Shown here piece after piece: positions 26,801-38,800 of a stretch of DNA of 64,000 nt. The notes beneath the pieces are model-generated. The model searched no databases and was not told the origin of the DNA. It was given only the letters and a program-made list of their open reading frames with translations. This DNA is from Siniperca chuatsi. Lineage: Eukaryota > Chordata > Actinopteri > Centrarchiformes > Sinipercidae. How positions within the stretch are numbered: the stretch's first letter is position 1; each line of letters begins with the position of its first letter. The stretch is taken from assembly GCF_020085105.1 (NCBI RefSeq), contig NC_058051.1, positions 20,349,955-20,413,954 on the forward strand, read 5' to 3'. The position numbers and the translations under genes were made by a program.

Positions 26801-29800
26801 GATCCTCTTAACAATAAACATGCTGTGTATTTTAAAATTCCACAGTGGATGGAAATAAGTTTAGTTGAGGCTCCAGACAGTAAAACAAAGCATCAAATTT
26901 AAGCATCTCATACTGTACGCCCTCATTTCTATCTAAACTGTGGCCTTTCTGCATGTTTGCATTTTCTCTTCGTGTTGTTGTGTGTTCTTCAGGTGCTTAC
27001 CCTAACCCTAAAAAATGCCAACCAAATTTAGCCCCAATTTAACCTCGACATTGAGACATCTTTCGACCTGAAAATCACCAAATCAATACTTATTGGGATT
27101 CTTTGATCAAGGCTCTGGCCTCAGAAACAGAGTCAGTCCCCCGGTGCTGCACTGTGGCTGCTGACTTCTCTTAAATCATTAGTATAGGTCAAATACAGAG
27201 AATTAATTTCCCCACTGAGATTAATTAAACATATTTCCACAATGTTCATTCTCATGATTCAGCACTCACAACACTCATATGACATGACACTATAATCAAA
27301 CTTTTGTGAAAGTGTTTTACATTGTTAATACTTCATTTTATAAGTAGCTTTAGAGGGTTATAACAATAGTTTTTTGTCCTTTCCTCTCTACTCTTAGTCC
27401 AGACCCCCTCAGGAGTCATAACTAAAACCATAGATGTGTGCTTACACAAGGAGGGAAACAGCTTTGGGTTTGTCATGAGAGGTAGGTGGATGGGATGTTT
27501 TTGTGTAAATCCTTCAGTAAAAATTATTAGCCTTAGCTCTTTTGCACTGATTTATTCTCTGTGTTTTGTTTCTTTAGGAGGCTTCCACGAGGACTGGCGC
27601 AGGTCTCGTCCTCTGGTGGTTACATACGTCAGGCCTGGAGGTCCCGCTGACAGGTGAGGACATGGATAGACGAGTTTGTGTGTATTCAAGTGTAGCTGTT
27701 TATATGTCTTGATCATGCATGAACGAGCCTATTCAAATTATTGTAAATGTGCTTGCATGCATGGTTCTGTAGTGTGTGTATTTAGATGTATGGCCCAATG
27801 GATAGCCTATGTGTTTTACTAATTGCCTTATCTTTGTCCACAATGAAAATATCTATTACCCATATGGAATTCTACCCATAAGAATTATGCTTCTGAATCC
27901 ACAATATTTTTATGTGCACGTTATTTATTTTGCATCAGTCTGTGCTCAGGCCGCAGCATGAAATTGTGGCTGTGACACATGTATGTGTATGTTATCTTCA
28001 AAGCAGAAAGGGCACAGCTCATCCTGAGGCTAACGCAACATTGCACTTTTCCCCATGAAAAATGAGAGCAACAAAACACTGGAGCAAACGTAATTCGCCA
28101 TCAAAGACTTTACGGCCATTTATCTCGTTTATCCTTCATCTCACCTGGAAGGGAACACTCATGTGGAACTGTTTAATGATTTACTATGACTGGTGCTTAA
28201 ACGCATGTGTGAGTATCTTATGCTGGTTCGCTTGTGTTTTATTTTTTTCTCTCTTTCTCCTTCTGTGTTTCTTCAGAGAGGGCACTTTGAAGGCCGGAGA
28301 CCGAGTATTGAGCATAGACGGCATGCCTTTAAACAGAGAGAAGCACGCCGACGCTCTGACCATGCTGATGCAGAGCAGCCAGGAAGCTCTGTTCCTGATT
28401 GAGTATGACGTCTCTGTCATGGGTGAGCACACACACACACACACACACACACAGGGAATATGTGGAGGCATGGTAGGGCAGCGTTGCTCTGAGGGTAAAT
28501 AATGTGGCCGTTTGGCTGCATGGATGTGAGTGAGTGTCGGTGCTGAAGACGCCACCATGGGAGTCACACAGGCCCAAGAGCACACTTCAACAGGGAAAGA
28601 GTGATATTCTCTATTTTATCATAATGTATGGGGCTCTCATAACATAGTCACAACATAACTTGACTTTATTTTTCAGGCAACTTTCAGGGACAGTCTTAGC
28701 TTTGTTAACAAGGATTTTTGAGTTGGACATTTTATGGTATGTCCCTAATCCCTGATGATACTACATATTTCGAGGGACAAGATGCCAAACTTTCAAAGCA
28801 GTGCATTAAAGTGGTACTCCAGTGATTTAGTATTGCACTTTTATAAAGTTGGGGGATTCACAAGAGACAGATTACAAAAAGAAGGGTGAAAATCGAAGCA
28901 GCAGAGGCCAAGATATCCTGACTCCAAAAATACTGGCTCCTGCATTTCCCATAATGCAACTTGCTATCGTCTTTTTGTTTGAACTTACCCAGCCTGTGAA
29001 ACTCTGTTGTCTTTCAAACTCCACATCTCCAATTTGTAATGTTGGCTTTCTAATATAAATGTGTAGTCCCCATACCCAGGCCGAGATAACCCGGATGACA
29101 TCACTATGACATCATCCTCAACAGTACATATCAGTATTGTTTTAAGCAGCTTTGGCAAAACAGTGTTTAGAATGTTTCTTCAGTTCATTTTGACACCAGG
29201 ATTCTAATGTTGTGAAAAGGAATTACCACCAACACAGGTAAGTTTGACTATGAGTGTGCAGAGTGAATCAAATCTATTTTGAGTTCAAAATATCCTCCCT
29301 ATTGGGTCAAAAAGTAGTAAAATATGCCACTGAAGACAGGAACTCACCACGGATTATAACCTCCATTTGGTCATGGTGACTAATTCTCCATAAGATCACA
29401 AATTCTGCACTGCTCTGTGCAAAATAGGGCAGGTCACCAAGGACAGTTGACACACATTATCTTTCTGCATGTGGGAGTTTAGGATTCAGACCTCCTGCTT
29501 GCTGACTGAACCAGAATCTTCAAACTGAAAAAAACAGTTTAAGGTTTTTTAGTTTAAGCTGGTTAACAATGTAAATCTGATCACAGTGTGCTCCTCTATG
29601 ACCGCTTTGGGGTCTTTTCATTGTCGCTTAAGATTGTAAAAGACATATATTGTGTTTTTGGCTTTAGATGCAGCCAGTGAACTTGTTGGCCTCTATTATA
29701 TCTGTGTGTATTATCTGTTTCAGAGGCAGTGCAGCTAGCCTCAGGCCCTCTGCTGGTGGAGATAGTGAAAGGTCCCTCTGCCAGCCTGGGGATCAGCCTC

Positions 29801-32800
29801 ACCACAACAATATACAGGAGTAAACAAGTTATTATTATTGACAAGATAAAGGCAGCCAGCGTGGTGGAAAGGTGAAACCAACCCCTTACATTATACTGCT
29901 CCACAGACACTTTCCTATCATATAAAGGCTTTCTTGACACAATCTACCTCCGTCTCACTCTCTCAGGTGTGGAGCGCTGCATGCAGGTGACATCCTTCTG
30001 TCTATAGACGGGACTGGCACAGAACACTGCTCTCTGATGGAGGCCACGCAGCTACTTGCCAGCACTTCTGATGTTGTAAAACTGGAGATTCTCCCAGCCA
30101 GTCAGAGCAGACTTCCTGTCAGGCCACAAGACACAGGTATGACAAATCTCTGTGAAATATTGCAACAGAAAAAGGCATCAGAGAGATAAGACGGTGTAGT
30201 CCCTCATTCGTCCAGGAGTGTTCTATCGTAGAAAAGGTTTCAGTCGTAGTCATCTGGACAGTGTTTTCAGAATCAAGACGTTTCGGCTCCCATCCGGAAG
30301 TCATTCTCAATTGTGAAAAAATGGAACAGGAAATTTAAGCTATTCTGTGTTACATAAACCCTGCCTTCAGGAAGGAGTCTACCTGAGTATCTGTTGATTA
30401 GCTAGTTTAGCTAGATTAGCTAGTTTCAGGTGAAACTAGCTAATCAACAGATACTCAGGTAGACTCCTTCCTGAGGGCAGGGTTTATGTAACACAGAGTA
30501 GCTTAAATTTCTGAGTTCCCGTTCCATTTTTTCACAATGTAGAATGACTTCCGGATGGGAGCCGAAACGTCTTGATTCTGAAAACAGTGTCCAGATGACT
30601 ACGACTGAAACCTTTTCTACGACATCAGAGAGATGTAAGAATCAGCAGAGAAAGAGGAAATTATTTGAATAATAAGAATAAGAATTAGAAAAAAGAAATA
30701 TGTAGGGTAAAAATTCAAAGATAAAAAATTGGTGCGTGAGAGGAGCTAAGTAGATTTACTCAAGTTTTGAGGTACTTGTACTTTACTTGAGTATAACCAT
30801 TTTATCTCAGATTTGTTTTGTGACCCTTTGGAGGGGCCTAACCCCTAGGTTGGAAACCTCTGGACAGAACTACCTACCTATATATAAAGTAGTTAAAACG
30901 AGCTCCACCTAAATTATGCTACAGCAAAATGCTGCTTACACATTGTTGCATCAGTATTAACAATCTAATAATGCCATATATAATAATAAGAATAGTATTT
31001 TTACTTAAAAAGTAAACTTAAGTAGGATCTTGAACACGGGACTTTTACTTGTAATGGAGTATTTTTACATTGTTGTAGTGGTACTTTTACTTAAGAAAGG
31101 ATCTGAATACTTCTTCCACCACTGTGGAAATATGTTATATATTGGCCCAGTGTGTACATGGGCTTTGGAATTTTTCAGTATATAAAAATGTAAAATGTAC
31201 ATACTGTATGTCGCAATTTTATGGGAAACTATAAAATGAAGAATAATATAAAATAAAATTTTGTACATGCTTGAGTGCAAATATGCAAATGTACAGGGCA
31301 ATGCAGAGGATTCACAGAGGCCAATTGATTCAGCACTACATTATTTAAATCTTGTGAGGTAGTTCTGTGTGTACATTGTGGAGAATATATAGTAGACTCT
31401 TAGCTATTTTACCTACAGCTGTAAAGAGCCTGGCTGCCTCCCAGCTGCCTTCTTCCATGTGCTGTGAATCAGCAGTGTGTGTGTGTGTGTGTGCACACGC
31501 TGCCGGCCACAATCCCTCTGCCTTTGGGTGCACACTCGGTCTCTTATGCATACCAACAAGCCACTCACACACACACAAACACACATTTTCTCCATCAGAG
31601 ATCATGTTTGTGCCATGTTCTGCAGACTTATTTCTGGGTCAGCAGCTGCAGGGGCTCCTTAACATGTGAGCATGGCAAGAATCACACAACATGACAAAGG
31701 GGAGTAAGCTGTAGTTTAGTCTTCTCTGGGGTTGCTGAATCCTTTCTTCTACAATTTTTCTTTGTTCATTTTTTGTCTGGTCCAGCCTGCAGCACTTTAC
31801 TTTTGTTCACCAAACTTCTTTATTTACTGATGAATTTTTGATCAGTGTCTTAAATTTATACAGGGTTAAATCCTCTGAAGAAGACATACAAATAAATACT
31901 TTCCAAGACTAGTCAGTGCAATACTTGAACTGCATTGGCTCCTGTTGACCATTAAAATCTCTCAATTCAAAGTGCAGCATAGTTATCACTATGAAATTGC
32001 AGGCATGTGTCTTCTGAAATTTCTATTTAATAATGATTCACTTCTTGAATAAGGCGCCATGACTTTGTGATAAAACGATATTTTTACAGCTTCTCCCCCT
32101 CATGGGATAAAGCATGATTATAAGATGCAATTTGTCTAATCTCCTCTGGGGATTTAATAAGACTGATATGGCCACTAAGAGATTAGGAGTTAATGTTTCT
32201 TTCCACCAGCGTAGATCGAAAACACCATTTCTTGGAGAGCTTCCCCTAGGTGAGCTTAGCATAAGCCGCCAGAGCCAAAGCTTTACAGGTTTGATTGAGT
32301 CAGATAGAAATTGGTTCTCTCCAAAAAGGGCCAGAGGTTCTCCTGCGTGTATTCTGATTACATACGGTTGGATTTAACCAGGTTCCTTGAATATGGCAAA
32401 CGTTCCAGGCGCTACTGCAGTCATCCATGCTTCCAGCAAATCCTCCATCCATGTGAGCAAGTTGTCAGAGATTAGACCCCTGCAAATGAAGCAGCAAGGA
32501 TTACTGTCACATGTTACACTCGGTGACACTGTTAGCTGCATGAATCTGTAAAGGAAAGTTAATTATTGAGGTGTGTGTCATACAGGAGGTCAGTTGTTTC
32601 CCTTTGAATGCTTCACAGATACCGTTTGAATGTGTTATAGAGGCTTTGACATGAGGGATAAGATGCCTTTCAGAATTAACAACAATCTGTGCTCTCTATT
32701 TCGTTGAAAGCAGGGGGGGTTATTATCACACAGGATTAAATTAAAACACATGTAGACCAAGTGTCTGCCAGTCAGATGCAGAAACAGACACTCTGCATCA

Positions 32801-35800
32801 TCAGCAATCAAGCTTTCAGCTGTGCCCAATCAAGGTCAAGCCACATGCCTCCTAACAGCCAGTATCATTTCCTGTTAAACAACAACATGCCCAGTGGTCA
32901 ACTTACTCCAACTGTTTTTGCACCTTTGGGCTCTTTTGAAAATGAAGTTATAAAAATGATCTCCAGTTTACACTTAGCTTTTTGGAAGCTTGCTAGTAAA
33001 AGTAAGATTTTTTTTTTTGGGCTCCTTCACCACTTCCGATTCAGCTCTCTGTGTGTCTAACTGATTCCCATCAAAATACATTAAACCACAGGATTTAATC
33101 TAGTGTACCATGACGAAAATATTAAGTATCAATTACTCTGCTCTGAATTATCCTCCAGGCACTGTGTGGTGTGGTACAAATTTAGACATGGGAATGAAAG
33201 CAGGATTTCATGGGTAGAATTTAGAAGAGGAGTGGATCTGGTTTACTTAATGGATGTGTTTTCCTCCGTACTGCTGCAGTAAAAGTGCAGAAGAGCAACC
33301 ATCATCACTGGGACCAAAGCAGCAACTACTGCCATCCCCCACATGCCAGCCAGAGCAAGACATGGAGCAGCCCAAGCCACCCACACAACCAGCAGGACCA
33401 CTGCAAATGTAAGTTATCACTTGTGACAGCACTGCTGCTGGCGAGACACCATAGCAGGAGCCTTTTCTTCAGCATGTTTGTTAAATCTTTTCCAAGAGGT
33501 TTACTCTAACACTCTTACATTTCTTTCTTTTGTTGCATGTTCCCACAAGCGTTTGCTGCTGCTGTGGACATGAATAAAATGCCATGGTTGATGTGGTTTG
33601 CTCTAACTGTACCAGCCATTTGATATATGTAGTGCTATGTCTCCTTCCAGCTCTGGTGAGTGGTGGCTTCTCCCCTTCCTCCACAGCCACCTCAGGCTTC
33701 AGCAGCCAGGGTAGCAACACACTGCCCTGCCCCATCCCTCCGATCGCTCCCAACAGCCCCCGCAGTTTGACTGGCAAGAGGAGGAACAGGAAGAAAGACC
33801 ACAAGAGCTCACGTATGACAAACCACCTGCCTCTTTTTTTCCACCTTAAAGGGTCAGTTCAACCAAATCACAAAGAAACATTTAAACCTAGTGTGTAGTA
33901 GTGTAGTGCAGATAGTTTTGGTTTTATCTCCTGAGGTGTGAGACATACTCAGTTGCCACTTTATTAGGTACGCCTAATAACACAGTCTGATACAACAGCC
34001 CTTCAATAAACCCTACCTTCATGAAGTTTATAATGTTTAAACAGTTTTAGAGAGGTGTTGATTCAACTTTATGATCATTTTGAAGGCTGTAGTTTCTGGT
34101 GCTATTGAGCTTTTTTGTGTTATACTGACTATTATTTTGTCTGCCCCATTTATATCAATTAGGGCAGGCTAAATAACAGAAACACCTCTCTGTGTAATGC
34201 AGTACAGTTTTTTTTTTTTTTTTTTTTTTACTTTATTCAAGCAATGTAAGTGATTTTACCAGCTTTTCTTGTTAATGGATGATGCATTTTTTCACATTTT
34301 CACACATGTGTAGAACAAATCAGGTTTCCGGTACGGATTGGACAGAGACTGTTATCACCAAATAATTGAATTAGCAAATGTTAGCATGCTAACACGCTAA
34401 GGTTAGATGGTGCACATGGTAAACATGATACCAGCTAAACATGAACATGTTAGCATGCTGATTTTAGCATTTAGCTGAAAACACCGCTGTGTTAAAGTAT
34501 AGGCTCTCAGAGCTGCTAGCATGGCTGTAGACTGTAATTTTTCAATACAGTGAAATTCCATTCACATCCAATGTATTGGAGGTTAAGTGAGTGATTTCTT
34601 TTTTTTTTTTTTTTTAGGTGAACTGACCCTTTAAAATTGTTTTGCAGTGCTATTAAAACATTTTTCCCCTCCTGGTTGCACCCCCTCAGTGTGTGAACAT
34701 ATTTGACTGATCACTGACATAACCATGACTGACGTAAACTCTGATAAGTGACTCATTCCCTTTCCATTCCCATGTCGTCTCTGTGGGTGCATGTCTTTTC
34801 CCCTCACCCTCCTCCATTTTTTTGTCTCCCACAATCCCTCTCTTGCTCCATTTATCTGCCACTTCTCCACTAATATCTCTCTCTATCTGATGTGCCCCTT
34901 TCCTCCCTCCCCGTCCCTCAGTATCTCTGGCGTCCAGTTCTGTCGGCCCAGGGGGGCAGGTTTTTCATGTGGAAACAAGCGAGGTCATCCTGAGGGGGGA
35001 TCCGCTCACAGGTTTTGGGATCCAGCTGCAGGGGGGTGTCTTTGCCACAGAAACCCTGTCCGCTCCCCCAGGCATCCGCTTTATTGAGCCTGACAGCCCA
35101 GCTGAGAGGTAACGCGCTCGGACACCTAACGAGTAAACAAATATCATATAGGGAGTCACCTTGAACTAGACGGCCCCAGTGCTAATCATTCAGCCACATG
35201 TGAAAAGCCTAATTTTAGGTAGGTGTCTCAATGAGTATTTCAACTGAAAGCAGGCGCATTAGAGCTGCATTGCCTAATGCAGTGGTTCCCAAATTGGGGG
35301 TTAGGACATACAGAAGGGGACACAAGAAGATCAAACGCAGAAAAAACATACTAGCTGCTACGAAAAGTTATGCTTAGTATTTCAGACTTTCATCTAATCT
35401 TTGCTTTTTATTAGCAATGCTAGCAGCATGGTTTTAGGGATGGCAATGTCAGTCAGTTGGTCCACCACTTTAGTCCACACTGATCAATAACTATTGGATG
35501 GATGCCATGAAATTTTGTACAGACATTCATGATCCGCAGAGGATGAATGATTTAAGTGATCCCCTGACTTTTCCTTTAGTGTGATCATGAGGTTGAAATT
35601 TCTGGTTTTGTGTAAAATGTCTCAACAAACATTGGATGGATTGTCATGAAATTTGGTTCACACATTTATGTCCCCCCTCAGGATGAATTGTAATAAAATA
35701 CAATTTTGTCCAGTACTTTGGTCTATGACCAAATACCCTTGAAACTAATGACATTCCAATCAGCCTCAGCTTTGTGTGTAGTGTACCGTACTAAACTTAG

Positions 35801-38800
35801 ATAGTGAACATGTTAAACATGATACCTGCTAAATATCAGTGTGTTACCATTGTCATTGTTAGCATGTTGACGTTAGAATTTAGCTCAAAGCACCCCTGTA
35901 GCCTCGCAGAGGCGCATGACTGTAGACTCACCATCTTGTTCTTCTTTACCTTCTGGTCACAACTGTTAGACATATATAACTGGTAACAATGTAGTCAAGT
36001 AGATATTGCTTTCTTTTAAGGAGTCACAAGCCAAAAAAGTCTTATTGCTTGTCAACACTTGCTGTAATGGTTTAGTGAGGGAGCCAAAATGCCATGAGGT
36101 CAATAGATGTTCTCGGCAATTCTTGAGTGTTTTTCTGACTAATTTAGAGGAGCAGTCGTCTTAAGTAGTAGATTTCACACATTATCCATGACGTATTGAT
36201 CAGAATCAGAAATACTTTATTGATCCCCGAGGGGAAACTCTTTTGCTACAGCAGCTCACTATCACGTCAGTGCACACAGGAATAGAAGTACTAGGCAAAA
36301 AAAATATAATACAGGTCAGAAAATCAATTAAGTACCAAGTTGGGTATAAGTATTAAAAAAATGTTAAGTACAAAGTGGGTTTAATGGTTGATGATGATAA
36401 TAATACGGTATAAAGTAATAGTGCATGAACAGCCAAGTTAAGCATAGCTTATTAATATTATGAGATGGAGGATATTGCACAGCAATAATAGAGGTATGAA
36501 TAAATATCAATATCAATAAATAGGGAATTTCAAACTGAAAAGAGTATATTGTACATGAGTATTAACACAGAATATTGCATAATTATGTCAAGTATTGCAT
36601 AGATGTAATGATCAATGTCCAGTTTAATGACTTAGGGTCATACAGACTGACACTTAGCGGGAGGAGTTAAAGAGTTTGATGGCCACAGGCAGGAATGACT
36701 TCCTGTGGCGCTCTGTGGTGCTTTTTGGGGGGGATGAGTATTTTGCTGAAGGTACTCCTTTGTTTGACCAGCACGTCATGGAGCGGGTGGGAGACACTGT
36801 CCAAGATGGCATGCAGTTTGGCCAGCATCCTCCTCTCTGACACCACCGCCAGAGAGTCCAGCTCCACCTCCACAATGTCACTGGCCTTACGGATCACTTT
36901 GTTGAGTCTGTTAGCGTCCGCTACCCTCAACCTGCTGCCCCAGCATGCAACAGCATACAGGATAGCACTGGCCACCACAGACTCATAAAACATCTTCAGC
37001 ATTGTCTGGCAGATGTTGAAGGACCTCAGCCTCCTCAGAAAATAGAGGCGGCTCTGGCCCTTCCTGTACAGAGCTTGAGTGTTCTTAGCCCAGTCCAGTT
37101 TATTGTCCATGTTTACTCCCAGGTACTTGTAATCCTCTACTATGTCCACACTGACCCCCTGAATGGAAACCGGGGTCACTGGTGCCTTGGCCCTCCGTAG
37201 ATCCACAACCAGCTCCTTAGACTTTGTCGCATTGAGTTGCAGATGGTTCTGCTCACACCATGAGACAAAGTTCCCCACCACAGCCCTGTACTCAGTCTCA
37301 TTGCCACCGCTGATACATCCCACCACAGCAGAGTCATCAGAAAACTTCTGAAGGTGGCAGGACTCTGTGTGGTAGCTCAAGTCTGTGGTGTAGATGGTGA
37401 AGAGGACTGGTGCAGTTGTTCCAGCACCAGTCTCTCCAGGGTCTTCATTATGTGGGAGGTCAGTGCCACCGGTCTGTAATCCTTGGAGCCACTGGGACGC
37501 AGCGTCTTTGGCACAAGAACGAGGCAAGATGTCTTCCACAGAACAGGGACCCTTTGAAGACTCAGGCTCAGGTTGAAGACATGTTTGAAGGACTCCACAT
37601 AGCACAGGCTTTTAGCACCCTGGGGCTAACTCCATCGGGGCCTGCAGCCTTGTTTGAGTGGCGTTTCATCAGCTGTCCTCTCACCTGGTCAGTGCTCAGG
37701 CACACAGCAGAGGTTACAGTCGGGGGAGTGGGGGGCGTCATCAGTGTGAAGAGGGCTGTTAGCCTGATAGCCAGTTGAGGGGGGAGTAGGACTCTCCCAG
37801 GAAGATGGAGGAGGGGGGAGCAGAGTACTCGGAGGAACTTGAGGGCCGACAGCAGCTGAGTTAGAGGGGGGATGAGCAGGAGTCGGTGTGTTGAATCTGT
37901 TAAAGAACAGATTAAGTTCGTTGGCCCTGTCCAAGCTGCCTTCGACTCATCTGCTGCCAGTCGATCTGAAGTCCGTGATGCTCTTCATGCAGCCAGTATT
38001 TGTTTTTAATGGTGATAAGCCCCCTATATTGGTATGTAGTATTGTATCGATTAAGACTACACGTTGCAGTCTGATTAACACACAACTCCGATCAGGCTAG
38101 TGTGTTGTATCTGTCCTTGTCTTGCAAGATTAATGATGGTGTCTGTGCTGGCAGTGCAGGGCCGTCTCCCCTGGGTCTTGTAACACAATTAGTCCAGCAG
38201 CAGTTGGACAGGAGTGACTCAAGTACAGCATCCGACTGTGATGTTGGTGTCTCAGCCTCCACACAAGGTTAATGAGCAGCGGTGGTTAGTGAATTAATAT
38301 CAGTTGACAGTGCTTATGTGTTTGCCCTTGCAATTAGGGGTCTGATTAAATGTGTGATATGTGTGATTTATTTAGTTTTTTTCTGCGTGTGAGCTTGCTT
38401 GCTGATGTGGTTTTCCAAGTTAAAGTAAGGTCAGTGTTCATTGTGTTTATGTCAAGCCTAGAGGCTATATAATTTTATAGATGGCATTTCAAACACTCAG
38501 GGTCAATTCACTGAGTGCATATTGAAACCATTAGTAGATTGATCGATAAGTTTATCAACAGAAAGTTAGTCAACCAAAACATTTTTGCTGCTTCCAGCCT
38601 CTCAAATGTGAGACGTGTTTTTTGTTTTTTTTTATTTTTTTATTTTTATTTCAATATCTTTGGCTTTTGAACTGTTTGTTGGACAAAACAATCAAACAAG
38701 CAAGTTAGGGAAGAGGGGGAAAAAAAGTATTTTGTATTTTGTCCACCCCATTTATATCAATGAAGGTAGGCTAAATAACAAACACCTCTCTATATAACGC

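Larger units (their letters stand above)
30137..33279 (+). other. grip2: grip2 intron 9
   Basis: 3.1 kb. It holds the foldback element at 30226-30622, a truncated hAT-like repeat at 30748-31124 and a TG microsatellite at about 31475-31493. The rest, 31500-33279, has no recognised feature. Confidence 0.55.
33846..34634. mobile_element. Inverted-repeat element with TTAA at both ends, with nested repeats
   Basis: Left end TTAAAGGGTCAGTTCAACC and right end (reverse complement) TTAAAGGGTCAGTTCACC form terminal repeats that differ by one base. Both ends start with TTAA, the target used by piggyBac-type elements, so a piggyBac-derived non-autonomous origin is possible. It carries a nested repeat at 33948-34205, a poly-T at 34208-34229 and a fragment of another repeat at 34371-34535. 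It fills most of grip2 intron 11. Confidence 0.7.

Noticed and set aside
36199-37960. Considering the RT open frame a host gene
   Set aside because: It has L2-type RT motifs, a LINE 3' tail, frameshifts and an antisense intronic position, so it is a retrotransposon remnant.
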